A program made the translations under genes and the position numbers. This document shows positions 1 to 8,948 of a stretch of 59,038 nt of DNA, piece by piece. The stretch lies in NCBI GenBank assembly GCA_902615165.1, contig CACMNZ010000004.1, positions 1 through 59,038 on the forward strand, read 5' to 3'. The notes beneath the pieces are model-generated. The model searched no databases. It had not been told where the DNA came from and worked only from the letters and a program-made list of their open reading frames with translations. The stretch is from an uncultured Prochlorococcus sp. Its GTDB lineage: Bacteria > Cyanobacteriota > Cyanobacteriia > PCC-6307 > Cyanobiaceae. The stretch's first letter is position 1; every line of letters starts with the position of its first letter.

Positions 1-698
1 TTGAAGTAAATCTTGAAAAAAACTCTAAGGCATTGTTGACTACTTCTTCAGCTCAGAAAGTATATGGATCAGTTGGGATATCTAAAATTAATCCAAAAGG
101 AACTTTTTCAAAGCAAACAAATCTAATTAAGATTCTTGATAATTCCCATTTGGAATATCTCCCACAAGAAACAATTATCTTCGCAAATGGTTTATTTGAT
201 CAAAAGTTTAAAGTATTTATTTCAGAAACTTCAAGTTTTTTGTTTACTGATTTAGTAAGACTTGGAAGATCATCTTCCGGAGAATCTATTGAGAGTGGGG
301 TTTTTAGGTCTAAATTAGAAATTATTAGAAATAATGATCTACATGATGATTGGGAATATGTTGATCAAATTGAATTATCTAAGGAAAGTTATTTGGCTAA
401 GTCAGGGATGGATTACATGCCTGTTTTTGGATCCTTAATTTGGATTTGCGAAAAAGATTTTTCAAAGTCAAAAATAAATAATCTTGTGGGAGATATAAAA
501 AAGATTTTCGATAAAACTGATAATAATTTATCTATTGGAATCCTTGAAAATGGAATCTCAGTACGATTCCTAGGAAGTTCTTCTCAAGATGCTAGGAAAT
601 GTTTTTTTTGTATTTGGAAACAAATTAGGACTGTTTGTGGATTTTGTGAGCCAGAATATCAAGGTGTATGGCCTTTACAAGATTCTATGAATTATTAA
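1..698 (+). CDS. ureD: Urease accessory protein UreD, C-terminal part (cut by window edge)
   Basis: UreD works with UreF and UreG to load nickel into apo-urease in the cytoplasm. The frame is open from nucleotide 3 to the stop at 698, so the gene starts outside the window. The TTG at 33 is inside the protein, because the codons before it continue a UreD-like sequence into [13 protein letters not shown]. That matches the family segment in which urease accessory proteins share an LxTxxxxKVY motif. The gene lies 50 nt before ureA on the same strand, consistent with a ureDABC operon. The family call is secure from sequence and context. The N-terminus is not visible. Confidence 0.93.
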   Translation, partial: EVNLEKNSKALLTTSSAQKVYGSVGISKINPKGTFSKQTNLIKILDNSHLEYLPQETIIFANGLFDQKFKVFISETSSFLFTDLVRLGRSSSGESIESGVFRSKLEIIRNNDLHDDWEYVDQIELSKESYLAKSGMDYMPVFGSLIWICEKDFSKSKINNLVGDIKKIFDKTDNNLSIGILENGISVRFLGSSSQDARKCFFCIWKQIRTVCGFCEPEYQGVWPLQDSMNY

Positions 699-748
699 TT
701 ATGTTCAGAAAGAACCTTTTTTAAGAATTTATAGATTAATTTTTTATT

Positions 749-1051
749 ATGCATCTTACACCTCAAGAAAAGGATAAATTATTGATTTTTTCTGCTGCGC
801 TCTTAGCTGAAAGAAGACTTGTTCGAGGTCTTAAGCTTAATTATCCTGAAACAATTGCTTTTTTGAGTTTTCAAGTTCTTGAAGGAGCTCGAGATGGAAA
901 AAGTGTAAGTCAATTAATGTCAGAGGGAACTACTTGGCTTTCAAAATCACAAGTTATGGAGGGCATTCCTGAAATGGTTGATGAAGTCCAAATAGAAGCA
1001 GTATTCCCTGATGGGACAAAGTTAGTTACCATCCACAATCCGATTAACTAG
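749..1051 (+). CDS. ureA: Urease gamma subunit
   Basis: Smallest structural subunit of the nickel enzyme that hydrolyses urea to ammonia and carbamate. At 100 aa it has the usual family length. It begins with the typical [11 protein letters not shown] and contains the conserved [13 protein letters not shown] segment at residues 23-35 and the [20 protein letters not shown] ending. The ATG is 50 nt after ureD, and ureB begins 2 nt after its stop, so the subunits are probably translated together. Separate gamma, beta and alpha genes are the normal bacterial arrangement. In marine picocyanobacteria urease supplies nitrogen from urea. Confidence 0.97.
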   Translation: MHLTPQEKDKLLIFSAALLAERRLVRGLKLNYPETIAFLSFQVLEGARDGKSVSQLMSEGTTWLSKSQVMEGIPEMVDEVQIEAVFPDGTKLVTIHNPIN

Positions 1052-1053
1052 TT

Positions 1054-1374
1054 ATGAGAAATTTAATTCCTGGCGAAATAATTCCTGAACAAGGTTACAT
1101 TGAATTGAATCTTGGTAAGGAAGTTAAGACAGTAAAAGTTTCTAATTCTGGAGATAGACCCGTACAAATTGGATCTCATTATCATTTTTTTGAAGCTAAT
1201 AAGGCTTTAATTTTTGATCGAAAAATAACACTTGGTATGCGTCTTGACATTCCTGCAGGAACAGCAATTAGATTTGAACCTGGAGATACAACTGATGTCA
1301 AATTAGTTCCATATGCAGGTTTAAGAATTGCAAATGGTTTTAATTCATTGGTTAACGGTTCTTTAGATACTTAA
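1054..1374 (+). CDS. ureB: Urease beta subunit
   Basis: Structural beta subunit of urease, 106 aa, the normal bacterial length. It opens with MRNLIPGEI and carries the family hallmarks [19 protein letters not shown] around residues 30-48, [15 protein letters not shown] near 85-90, and a C-terminal NGFNSLVNG. It sits 2 nt after ureA and 4 nt before ureC. It has no catalytic residues; it packs against the alpha subunit in the trimer of alpha-beta-gamma units. Confidence 0.97.
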   Translation: MRNLIPGEIIPEQGYIELNLGKEVKTVKVSNSGDRPVQIGSHYHFFEANKALIFDRKITLGMRLDIPAGTAIRFEPGDTTDVKLVPYAGLRIANGFNSLVNGSLDT

Positions 1375-1378
1375 AATT

Positions 1379-3088
1379 ATGTCCTACAAAATTGACAGAA
1401 ATACTTATGCGCAAACCTTTGGACCCACTACAGGAGATAAAGTTAGACTTGCTGATACCGAACTTTTTATAGAGGTAGAAAAGGATTTAACTACATACGG
1501 AGATGAAGTTAAATTCGGTGGAGGTAAAGTTATTCGAGATGGGATGGGACAGTCTCAAGTAAGAAGAGCTGATGGAGCTGTAGATACTGTAATTACTAAT
1601 GCTTTGATCGTAGATTGGTGGGGAATAATTAAGGCTGATGTGGGTATAAAAGATGGCATGATTTTTGAAGTTGGTAAGGCTGGTAATCCTGATATCCAGG
1701 ATAATGTGGATATTGTTATTGGTGCATCAACAGAAGTAATAGCTGGAGAAGGCCATATTCTTACTGCAGGTTCAATAGATACCCACATTCATTTTATCTG
1801 TCCACAACAAATTGAGACTGCACTAGCCTCTGGAATTACAACCATGTTGGGAGGTGGAACTGGACCTGCTACTGGCACAAATGCCACTACTTGTACTCCG
1901 GGTTCTTTTCATATTTCAAGAATGCTTCAATCTGCTGAGGCATTTCCCATGAATTTAGGTTTTTTTGGAAAAGGAAATTCAACAAACGAGATTAATCTTA
2001 TTGATCAGGTTGAAGCTGGTGCATGTGGATTGAAACTTCATGAGGATTGGGGAACTACTCCCTCTACAATAAATTCTTGTCTTAATGTTGCAGATAAGTT
2101 AGACGTTCAAGTATGTATTCATACTGATACTTTGAATGAGGCAGGCTTTGTTGAAGATACCATCAACGCTATTGCAGGAAGAACAATTCATACTTTTCAT
2201 ACCGAAGGAGCAGGTGGAGGTCATGCGCCAGATATTATAAAAATTTGTGGAGAAAAAAATGTCCTTCCAAGTAGTACTAATCCAACAAGACCCTATACGA
2301 GGAACACATTAGAAGAACATCTTGACATGTTAATGGTTTGTCATCATTTAGATTCTAAAATCCCGGAAGATATTGCATTTGCTGAATCAAGGATTAGAAG
2401 AGAGACTATTGCAGCTGAGGATATCTTGCATGATATAGGTGCCTTTTCAATTATTGCTAGTGATTCTCAAGCTATGGGAAGAGTTGGTGAAGTAATTACA
2501 AGAACTTTTCAAACCGCTCATAAAATGAAAGTCCAAAGGGGCCCGTTATCGCAGGATTCTGATAAAAACGATAATTACAGAGTAAAGAGATATATTTCTA
2601 AAGTCACAATTAATCCTGCAATAGCTCATGGTATTGATAAACATGTTGGTTCTATAGAAAATGGTAAAATTGCGGATTTGGTATTGTGGAAACCTGCCTT
2701 TTTTGGCGTAAAGCCTGAATTAGTTGTCAAAGGAGGATCTATAGTTTGGTCCCAAATGGGAGATGCAAATGCTTCTATTCCTACTCCAGGCCCTGTACAT
2801 GGTCGGCCTATGTTTGCAAGTTTCGGCCAATCTCTAATTAAGAGTTCTTTTACCTTTTTAAGTAAAAATTCAATTGATCAAAATATTCCAAATAAATTAG
2901 GCCTACAAAAGAAATGTATCGCTGTAGAAAACACCAGAAATATCAATAAATCACACTTAAAACTTAATAGTAAACTACCAAATATTTCAGTTGATCCTCA
3001 AACTTATGAAGTTTTTTCTGATGGGGAACTTCTTACTTGTGAACCTCTTGATGATGTCCCAATGACGCAAAGGTATTTTTTACTTTAG
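1379..3088 (+). CDS. ureC: Urease alpha (catalytic) subunit
   Basis: Catalytic nickel subunit of urease, 569 aa, full length. Visible metal-site residues are His136 and His138 in the DTHIH motif, the Lys219 that becomes carbamylated ([11 protein letters not shown]), His248 (CIHTD) and His274 ([15 protein letters not shown]). The mobile-flap active-site motif VCHHLD lies at 320-325. Start ATG is 4 nt after ureB. The stop overlaps the stop region of the convergent gpgS by 4 nt, so no spacer is left for an ordinary hairpin terminator. Residues that mark the family are intact, so the enzyme should be active once UreDEFG supplies nickel. Confidence 0.98.
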   Translation: MSYKIDRNTYAQTFGPTTGDKVRLADTELFIEVEKDLTTYGDEVKFGGGKVIRDGMGQSQVRRADGAVDTVITNALIVDWWGIIKADVGIKDGMIFEVGKAGNPDIQDNVDIVIGASTEVIAGEGHILTAGSIDTHIHFICPQQIETALASGITTMLGGGTGPATGTNATTCTPGSFHISRMLQSAEAFPMNLGFFGKGNSTNEINLIDQVEAGACGLKLHEDWGTTPSTINSCLNVADKLDVQVCIHTDTLNEAGFVEDTINAIAGRTIHTFHTEGAGGGHAPDIIKICGEKNVLPSSTNPTRPYTRNTLEEHLDMLMVCHHLDSKIPEDIAFAESRIRRETIAAEDILHDIGAFSIIASDSQAMGRVGEVITRTFQTAHKMKVQRGPLSQDSDKNDNYRVKRYISKVTINPAIAHGIDKHVGSIENGKIADLVLWKPAFFGVKPELVVKGGSIVWSQMGDANASIPTPGPVHGRPMFASFGQSLIKSSFTFLSKNSIDQNIPNKLGLQKKCIAVENTRNINKSHLKLNSKLPNISVDPQTYEVFSDGELLTCEPLDDVPMTQRYFLL

Positions 3089-4311
3089 AAATTTTTAATT
3101 AATTCTTTTTCAATTTTCTTTATATCTTGTGACCCAGCAATTGCCAAATCTTCTTGAAGTTTGTTCTCACAAGATAGAACTCTTGACCAACTTGGTAACT
3201 GTTGTGTTGTAGGGAAAGCTAAGTAATCTTCTGTAGCCGGTCTTAATAGTTTCGCAAATTTTTGTACTGATAACTCTTCTTCGTGTCTATCGTATGGAAG
3301 TTGATTAACTGCTGAATCTAATCCAAATTGTTTTACCCGATCCTCCCCAACTCTTTTGTAAAGAACTTCTAAGGTTGCTAGTTGAGTGCTTGTTAAGGTC
3401 TCTGCTTGATGCTCCATGAGACCTCTTAAAACACTTGAAAGTATTTCAGTACACATTTTTTGCAATCCTTCTTTAGATGAATCACCAATATTCTTATGTT
3501 TATGATCAAACAAACCTAGGTCAACTTGGGCTATTTTGGAGGTTCTTACGTTTCTATAGACCTCTGATAATAAACCTATCTCTAAACCCCAGTCACAAGG
3601 AATTCGTAAATTCATGGCAAGGTCTTTAGTGAAAGCAAACTCACCTGCTAATGGATATCTAAATGATTGAAGATATTGTAAAAAGGGACCTTTTCCAACT
3701 AACTGCTCTAGACTTGCCAATAAGGGACCCACAAATAATCTTGTTGCTCTACCTTGCAATTGATTGGTTTCTAAGGATAACCTGCTGTAAAAAGCCTTTA
3801 CATAAGATATTCCATATGATTCATCTAGAAGTGGCAGTATCATTCTTGAAGGATACAAAGGACTAAAAGTTCTTATATCAGCATCAAAAAGAGCAACAAC
3901 TTCTGATTTTCTCGTCGCAACTCCTATACCTTGCCATACAGCCCATCCTTTACCTGGAGTTCCTAAGAGTTCTAAACCATTTTTTTCTTGGCTTTTTAAG
4001 AGTTCTATTACTGAGGGAGAATTAGTCCATTGAACGTGAACTTCAAATGGCATTGAGTCAAAAAATGATTTTGCCGCTTTAACTTGCTCAACAGTTTTTG
4101 CAGAGAGAGCAATAACTAATTCATTTAAGCCAGAAAGGTCTTTTAAAACTTCTCTTATATCTTTTAATGCTGGACGCTCAAACTCTTCATATAAGCAAGG
4201 TATTAAAATGCTAGTCGATCTTTTTTTAAGACTTTTATTTAATTCTTTAAGTAAATTTCTTGTAACTCCATATTCATGTATTGTTGTGATTAACCCTTGT
4301 TGAAAGTCCAT
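3085..4311 (-). CDS. gpgS: Glucosyl-3-phosphoglycerate synthase
   Basis: Transfers glucose from a nucleotide-sugar to 3-phosphoglycerate, the first step to the compatible solute glucosylglycerate. The 408-aa protein has a GT-A type nucleotide-sugar fold: [15 protein letters not shown] near residues 36-50, the metal-binding FDADIRTF near 142-149, and YPLAGEFAF / CDWGLEIG near 219-246, all typical of GpgS. It is divergent from the glucosylglycerate phosphorylase-like gene across a 50-nt spacer, and its product phosphatase and a glycerate kinase follow there, which supports the assignment. The mannosyl enzyme MpgS is related; the GpgS call rests on overall resemblance and on knowledge that Prochlorococcus makes glucosylglycerate. 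Confidence 0.9.
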   Translation of the reverse strand: MDFQQGLITTIHEYGVTRNLLKELNKSLKKRSTSILIPCLYEEFERPALKDIREVLKDLSGLNELVIALSAKTVEQVKAAKSFFDSMPFEVHVQWTNSPSVIELLKSQEKNGLELLGTPGKGWAVWQGIGVATRKSEVVALFDADIRTFSPLYPSRMILPLLDESYGISYVKAFYSRLSLETNQLQGRATRLFVGPLLASLEQLVGKGPFLQYLQSFRYPLAGEFAFTKDLAMNLRIPCDWGLEIGLLSEVYRNVRTSKIAQVDLGLFDHKHKNIGDSSKEGLQKMCTEILSSVLRGLMEHQAETLTSTQLATLEVLYKRVGEDRVKQFGLDSAVNQLPYDRHEEELSVQKFAKLLRPATEDYLAFPTTQQLPSWSRVLSCENKLQEDLAIAGSQDIKKIEKELIKNF

Positions 4312-4332
4312 TTTCTAATTGATGTGCAGAAT

Positions 4333-4344
4333 AGTATTAATACT
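4333..4344. promoter_or_regulatory. 12-bp perfect palindrome in the gpgS / GH13 divergent spacer
   Basis: AGTATTAATACT reads the same on both strands and lies in the middle of the 50-nt spacer between the two divergent starts (4311 and 4362). Both promoters must fit here, so the palindrome could be an operator or two overlapping -10 elements (TATTAA/TTAATA on either strand). It does not match the NtcA consensus GTAN8TAC or the cyanobacterial LexA box. The role is inferred from position only. Confidence 0.35.
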
Positions 4345-4361
4345 TCGTTAATTTTTTCAAA

Positions 4362-6122
4362 GTGAAGCAAATTGATTCAAAGAAAAAATTAGATAGATTA
4401 AAAATTGATAAATTGTTAAGAACAATTTATTCAAATAATACTACAGAAGAAATTAATTTTATTTCAAACCAATTATTACAGATTTTAGATGATTTCTCAG
4501 AGAAATCTGCTTATGAAGAAATAAGAAATAAGGAAAGGTGGAATGAATCTCATTCAGTTTTGATAACTTATGCAGATAGTATTTCTAAAAATGGCGAGGC
4601 AACATTAATAACTCTTAGGAAGTTGTTAAGTAAACATTTTGGTAGTCTTTCTAAAGTTGTACATATTCTTCCTTTTCTGAAATCCACAAGCGATGGCGGT
4701 TTCGCAGTTTCAAGTTATGATTCCCTAGAAGAAAAATTTGGTGGTTGGGATGATCTCAAAAGTATTTCTAAAAATCATTATTTGATGGCTGATTTAGTAC
4801 TAAACCATGTCTCATCATCTCACCCATGGGTTCAACAATTTATTAAATCCCAAGAACCGGGAATATCAAATGTTTTCTCACCGAGACAAAATCTTGACTG
4901 GTCAAATGTAGTTCGGCCAAGAAGTTCCTCTTTGTTTTCTCAAATAAATACTGAAGATGGTCCTAAACAAGTTTGGACAACTTTTGGTCCAGATCAAATT
5001 GATTTGAATTGGCATAATCCAAAAATGACTCTAGAGTTCTTAAATTTAATTATTAATTATTTATCTAATGGAATTAAATGGTTAAGGCTTGATGCTGTAG
5101 GTTTTATTTGGAAGGAACAAGGGACAACATGCTTGCACTTACCAAAAGCACATTCAATTGTGAAACTCTTAAGAGTTCTTTTAAATAATCTTCTTGATGA
5201 TGGAGTTTTAATAACTGAAACTAATGTTCCTCAGAAGGAAAATCTATCTTATTTGATTACTGATGATGAAGCCCACATGGCATATAATTTTCCATTGCCT
5301 CCACTTCTCCTAGAGGCAATTATTACTTCAAGAGCTGATATTCTTAACTCATGGATTTTTGATTGGCCCACATTACCTGCAAATACTACTTTATTTAATT
5401 TCACTGCATCACACGATGGTGTTGGGCTAAGAGCTCTTGAGGGTTTAATGAATGAGCAGAGAATTAAAGATTTATTAGTTAATTGTGAGAAAAGAGGCGG
5501 ATTAGTAAGTCATAGACGTTTATCAAATGGTGATGATAAACCTTATGAATTGAATATTAGTTGGTGGAGCGCAATGGAAGACTCCGGTAGAGATGCTAAA
5601 AGATTTCAATACGAAAGATTTATTTTGAGTCAATTATTAGTAATGGCTCTGAAAGGGGTGCCTGCATTCTATATGCCAGCATTGCTAGCTTCAGAAAATG
5701 ATATCAAAAGTTTTTCTATGACAGGTCAAAGAAGAGATCTAAACAGAGAAAAGTTTAAATCAGAAAATCTTTCAGCTGTTTTAAATAATCCTGATTCTAA
5801 TGCTAATAAAAACTTAAAATATCTTCGTAATGCAATGGATGTCCGATCAGAATTAAACCAATTTCATCCTTGTTCGGAAATGAAATGTTTGTCTAGAGGT
5901 AGGAGTGATATTGTTGTAATTAAAAGAAGTAAAGGTCCTAAATCTGTTTTTGCAATCCATAATATGACTGAAAATAAAATTAATTATCAATTGAATGATA
6001 ATGATCTGCCAAAAATTATCGATAATGATTTTAATACCCAAGATTTTTTAACATCCACTAAATACAATTGCAAAAATATTAGTCTTGATCCTTTTCAAGT
6101 AATTTGGCTTAGTGCTTTATAA
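4362..6122 (+). CDS. GH13 subfamily 18 sugar phosphorylase, probably glucosylglycerate phosphorylase
   Basis: Alpha-glucoside phosphorylase of the sucrose-phosphorylase type (586 aa, GTG start). Catalytic landmarks are the nucleophile Asp244 in WLRLDAVGFIWK, the acid/base Glu286 in LITETNVP and the transition-state HD pair in TASHDGVGLR. An upstream SSYDSLEEKFGGWDDL segment is also typical of the subfamily. Family members use sucrose, sucrose-6-phosphate or glucosylglycerate. The genes on both sides make glucosylglycerate phosphate, dephosphorylate it and phosphorylate glycerate, so phosphorolysis of glucosylglycerate to glucose-1-phosphate and glycerate is the best inference. Sucrose phosphorylase is the main alternative. 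gpgP follows 2 nt later in the same transcript. Confidence 0.8.
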   Translation: MKQIDSKKKLDRLKIDKLLRTIYSNNTTEEINFISNQLLQILDDFSEKSAYEEIRNKERWNESHSVLITYADSISKNGEATLITLRKLLSKHFGSLSKVVHILPFLKSTSDGGFAVSSYDSLEEKFGGWDDLKSISKNHYLMADLVLNHVSSSHPWVQQFIKSQEPGISNVFSPRQNLDWSNVVRPRSSSLFSQINTEDGPKQVWTTFGPDQIDLNWHNPKMTLEFLNLIINYLSNGIKWLRLDAVGFIWKEQGTTCLHLPKAHSIVKLLRVLLNNLLDDGVLITETNVPQKENLSYLITDDEAHMAYNFPLPPLLLEAIITSRADILNSWIFDWPTLPANTTLFNFTASHDGVGLRALEGLMNEQRIKDLLVNCEKRGGLVSHRRLSNGDDKPYELNISWWSAMEDSGRDAKRFQYERFILSQLLVMALKGVPAFYMPALLASENDIKSFSMTGQRRDLNREKFKSENLSAVLNNPDSNANKNLKYLRNAMDVRSELNQFHPCSEMKCLSRGRSDIVVIKRSKGPKSVFAIHNMTENKINYQLNDNDLPKIIDNDFNTQDFLTSTKYNCKNISLDPFQVIWLSAL

Positions 6123-6124
6123 AA

Positions 6125-6922
6125 ATGATAGAAAATTCTTCTATTTGGGTAGTCAGTGATGTAGATGGTACTTTGATGGATCACTCCTATGATTTATCAC
6201 CTGCTAGAGAAACTATAAAAAAACTTCAAAAACTATCTATACCTGTAATTCTTTGTACAAGTAAGACAGCATCTGAGGTGAGGGTTATAAGAAAAGAATT
6301 AAATTTGACGGATCCTTACATTGTTGAAAATGGTGCGGCAATATACGGAGAATCTCTTAAAAAAGTTAATGGAGAAATTATTCTTGGAATAAAATACGAA
6401 ACTCTTGAAGAAATCTTAAATATTATTTCTAAAGAAATTGATTATAAACTTACTCCCCTTAATAATCTCACTGATCAAGATGCTACTCAGCTTACAGGTT
6501 TGGAAGGCTACTCATTGGAATTAATGCGTGATAGGCATTGGAGCATGCCCTTTTTAAATCCTCCAAGTTTTTTAGAAGAGAAAATCAAAATATGTTGTAA
6601 TAAGTTCAATGTTGATATTTTTAAAGGAAATAGAATGAGTCACTTATTATCTTCAAAATCGAACAAAGGTAAGGCAATTAATGCTCTTAAAGAATATTCT
6701 AATGTTCAAAATATTGAAATTATAGGTTTGGGCGATTCTCCAAATGATTTGCCTCTCCTTTTAAATTCAGATACTAGAGTTGTTATACCTGGTGTAAATG
6801 GACCTAATTTGAATTTGCTAGATCAATTAAAAGATTTGGAATTTATTTTAGCTTCTGAACCAAATGGATATGGTTGGAGAAATGAAATCAATAAATTGAT
6901 AAATATGCGAGAACAAAGTTAG
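6125..6922 (+). CDS. gpgP: Glucosyl-3-phosphoglycerate phosphatase (HAD superfamily, MPGP-like)
   Basis: Removes phosphate from glucosyl-3-phosphoglycerate to give glucosylglycerate. This 265-aa HAD-type Cof/MPGP phosphatase shows motif I DVDGTLMDH at about residues 13-21 (nucleophile first Asp, acid/base second Asp), motif II as LCTSKT near 43-48, a motif III Lys within SKSNKGKA, and motif IV GLGDSPND near 202-209. The start is 2 nt after the phosphorylase stop, and the glycerate kinase begins 4 nt after its own stop. The family also includes mannosyl-3-phosphoglycerate phosphatases; gpgS nearby favours the glucosyl substrate. Confidence 0.87.
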   Translation: MIENSSIWVVSDVDGTLMDHSYDLSPARETIKKLQKLSIPVILCTSKTASEVRVIRKELNLTDPYIVENGAAIYGESLKKVNGEIILGIKYETLEEILNIISKEIDYKLTPLNNLTDQDATQLTGLEGYSLELMRDRHWSMPFLNPPSFLEEKIKICCNKFNVDIFKGNRMSHLLSSKSNKGKAINALKEYSNVQNIEIIGLGDSPNDLPLLLNSDTRVVIPGVNGPNLNLLDQLKDLEFILASEPNGYGWRNEINKLINMREQS

Positions 6923-6926
6923 AAAG

Positions 6927-7871
6927 ATGAAAGATTTAGATATTAATTTTCCTATTGATAAATTTGAAAAATTAATTATTGATATTGGTTGGGAATCCTT
7001 GGATGATTGGTTCAATTTTTGGAATAATCAAAAAGACATTCTTTCAATTGATCAATATTGGACTAATAAAGTAAATGATGATTGGATTTGGGGTTTAGCT
7101 TTACCTCTTTTATCTCAGGCTTATAAATTTCAAAATTCTTTTTCTGATAGAAAAATAATTGGGATATCAGCTCTACCTGGTACTGGTAAAACAACACTAG
7201 GTAAATGGCTCGAAACTATATCTTTAAAATTAAATTTCAAAATTGCTGTTATTTCTATTGACGACTTTTATCTCCCATCAGATGAAATGAAATTAGCAAT
7301 TAAGAATAATCCTTGGAATGTTTCCAGAGGTTTTCCTGGTAGTCATTCAGTAAAATTAATGTATGAAAAATTATTAAATTGGAAAATAAAAGGAGAATTA
7401 AATGTACCAGTTTTCGATAAATCTTTAAGAAATGGTTTAGGAGATAGATCTCATTGGAGAATTGATAATCCTGATTTATTAATTCTTGAAGGATGGTTTT
7501 TGGGAATAAAACCTTATTCTATTGATAAAAATCATCGATCTATAGATACAACAGATTTGAGTCTAAATGAATCTTCATATTCTTTAACCATACAAAATAA
7601 TTTAAACGAATATTTAGATATTTGGAATTTAGTAGACAATATTTGGCACTTAAAGCCCTTGAAGTTCGAATATATGAATATGTGGAAAACAAATCAAGAA
7701 AATGAAATGTTATTAAAGAAAGGTAAAGCCCTTAAAAATGAAAAATTATATAATTTCTTGAGAATGCTTAATGTCTCAATCCCACATAAAAGTTTTGATT
7801 TTATAAATTCTTATGCACTTTTGTTAATTGATCAAAAAAGAAATTTAGTTGAGGCTGGATTAAATTTATAG
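6927..7871 (+). CDS. glyK: D-glycerate 3-kinase (plant/cyanobacterial GLYK type)
   Basis: P-loop kinase that phosphorylates D-glycerate to 3-phosphoglycerate; in cyanobacteria this closes photorespiration. The 314-aa protein has Walker A SALPGTGKTTL near residue 82-92, a Walker B-like VISIDDFYLP near 107-116, the substrate segment NPWNVSRGFPGSHSV near 124-138, VPVFDKSLRNGLGDRS and DLLILEGWFLG. It is the last gene of the unit that begins at 4362. Glycerate freed by the phosphorylase would be fed back into the Calvin cycle here, so the enzyme may serve both photorespiration and solute recycling. The second role is inferred. Confidence 0.88.
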   Translation: MKDLDINFPIDKFEKLIIDIGWESLDDWFNFWNNQKDILSIDQYWTNKVNDDWIWGLALPLLSQAYKFQNSFSDRKIIGISALPGTGKTTLGKWLETISLKLNFKIAVISIDDFYLPSDEMKLAIKNNPWNVSRGFPGSHSVKLMYEKLLNWKIKGELNVPVFDKSLRNGLGDRSHWRIDNPDLLILEGWFLGIKPYSIDKNHRSIDTTDLSLNESSYSLTIQNNLNEYLDIWNLVDNIWHLKPLKFEYMNMWKTNQENEMLLKKGKALKNEKLYNFLRMLNVSIPHKSFDFINSYALLLIDQKRNLVEAGLNL

Positions 7872-7961
7872 CATTTCAAAATTTCTTTTTTTTAAGTAAT
7901 TTTTTATACAATTTTTTATGCTCTAAATAGTGTTTAATACTAGATATTTTGTTTATTAGAG

Positions 7962-8189
7962 ATGGTTGAATTTTCTTACAAAAATGAAGGTTGTAGAATG
8001 GTAGTCTTACGATGTATTGGTCCATCAAATTTTTTTTTGGAAAGAGTTTTATTCCCAACTGACATTCTTACTTTTATGGCTCCAAATGACTCAAGAGTTG
8101 AAATTTGGGGAAATGAACTATATGGACCTAAGCTGGAAGAAAGAATAAGAATTTCTGCTGATAACGAAGATTCGACTTTAGTGGCTTAG
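7962..8189 (+). CDS. DUF1830 family protein
   Basis: Small soluble cyanobacterial protein of unknown function, 75 aa. It shows the DUF1830 signature CRMVVLRCIGPSNFFLERV near residues 11-29 followed by FPTDILTFMAP and a conserved RVEIWGNELYGPKLEERIRI. ATG at 7962 is used; a second ATG in frame at 7992 would remove the first ten residues, but the motif Cys then lies at the very N-terminus. It stands alone, about 90 nt after the glycerate kinase and about 90 nt before the next small gene. No function is assigned. Confidence 0.82.
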   Translation: MVEFSYKNEGCRMVVLRCIGPSNFFLERVLFPTDILTFMAPNDSRVEIWGNELYGPKLEERIRISADNEDSTLVA

Positions 8190-8278
8190 AAAAGATATTC
8201 TCTAATTGTCTTCGAGTCAAAATTTTTTACAAATACCTATTTTTTATTGATATTATCTAACTAGTTTTAGTTTTATAG

Positions 8279-8404
8279 ATGTATTATTTTTCTTCCTTTG
8301 CAGTGGGGGGTTTTGTCCCATCTGCAGCTATTGCTGGAGTTTTACTTTTAGTTGGTTTAGGAGCCTTCTTTTATCTTGGTATTAAAGGACCTACAGACTA
8401 TTAA
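8279..8404 (+). CDS. Small single-span membrane protein, 41 aa, unknown
   Basis: A 41-aa reading frame from ATG 8279 to TAA 8402-8404. The first 14 residues (MYYFSSFAVGGFVP) are followed by one Gly/Ala/Leu-rich membrane helix (SAAIAGVLLLVGLGAFFYLG, residues 15-34) and a short polar tail ending KGPTDY. The codon pattern and clean single span suggest a real gene. Its size is that of the low-molecular-mass subunits of photosystems, cytochrome b6f and NDH-1, but I cannot match it to PsbK, PsbX, PsbM, PetG, PetM or PsaM. Function unknown. Confidence 0.65.
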   Translation: MYYFSSFAVGGFVPSAAIAGVLLLVGLGAFFYLGIKGPTDY

Positions 8405-8465
8405 TGTTGAATTTATTGGACAAATTTTTTTTCGATTTCCCTAACTTTACTTTTAAGCTAATACT

Positions 8466-8600
8466 ATGGATTTAACAACTATTTTATTTATATTGAGCTT
8501 ACCTTTTGTTTTATTAACAGTTTATTTTGGGACGAAAAACGATTTTTACGAGAGTGAGAACTATAAAGGTGACGGTTGTGCTCATGACGTTAAAAGGTAA
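8466..8600 (+). CDS. Small membrane-anchored protein, 44 aa, unknown
   Basis: Reading frame ATG 8466 to TAA 8598-8600. A hydrophobic N-terminal helix (TTILFILSLPFVLLTVYFG, about residues 4-22) is followed by a charged tail ending ENYKGDGCAHDVKR. The hydrophobic anchor plus polar tail, with normal codon use, suggests a translated protein. It is 61 nt downstream of the 41-aa membrane protein. I do not recognise a family. It could instead be a chance frame in AT-rich sequence, but the compositional pattern argues against that. Confidence 0.55.
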   Translation: MDLTTILFILSLPFVLLTVYFGTKNDFYESENYKGDGCAHDVKR

Positions 8601-8948
8601 CTTTATTATTAATCACATCTAAAGAAAAGACACATTTCCATAAACTATCAAATTGGCAATCAAGTTTATATATTTCATAAGTAATTTTCTCGAGTGCTTA
8701 CTAAAAGTATCTAATTTTTTTATTGGAATAGAATGTAATAAAGCAATTATTATTACACATAACTTTGGCCTTTTTGGCCCTTATCTAACAGTTCAAATTA
8801 ACGAATAGTTAGCCTTTTAAGAATCAGAAGAGATTTAGGAATAAAAGAATAAAAATAATATTGAAATAAAATTTTTTTCATTTTTCTATATTTGCTTTTA
8901 ATTATTAAATATGTATTGCTAATAAGTAATTAGATAATTTGATAATTT
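8601..8948. other. 348-nt spacer without a recognised gene
   Basis: The longest non-coding stretch in the window. Frames on both strands are 20 codons or shorter. The only local structure seen is GGCC-TTTTT-GGCC at 8767-8779, a 4-bp stem too weak for a confident terminator. The last 100 nt before uppP are extremely AT-rich and probably hold its promoter. A small RNA gene is possible; I see no Yfr1-type CACUCCUCAC motif here. Confidence 0.5.

Noticed and set aside
7876..8058. 60-codon minus-strand frame between the glycerate kinase and DUF1830
   Set aside because: It overlaps the DUF1830 gene, is Lys-rich low-complexity and has no family features.
8767..8779. GGCC-TTTTT-GGCC as a terminator
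   Set aside because: Only a 4-bp stem, with no T-run after it and no gene ending nearby.
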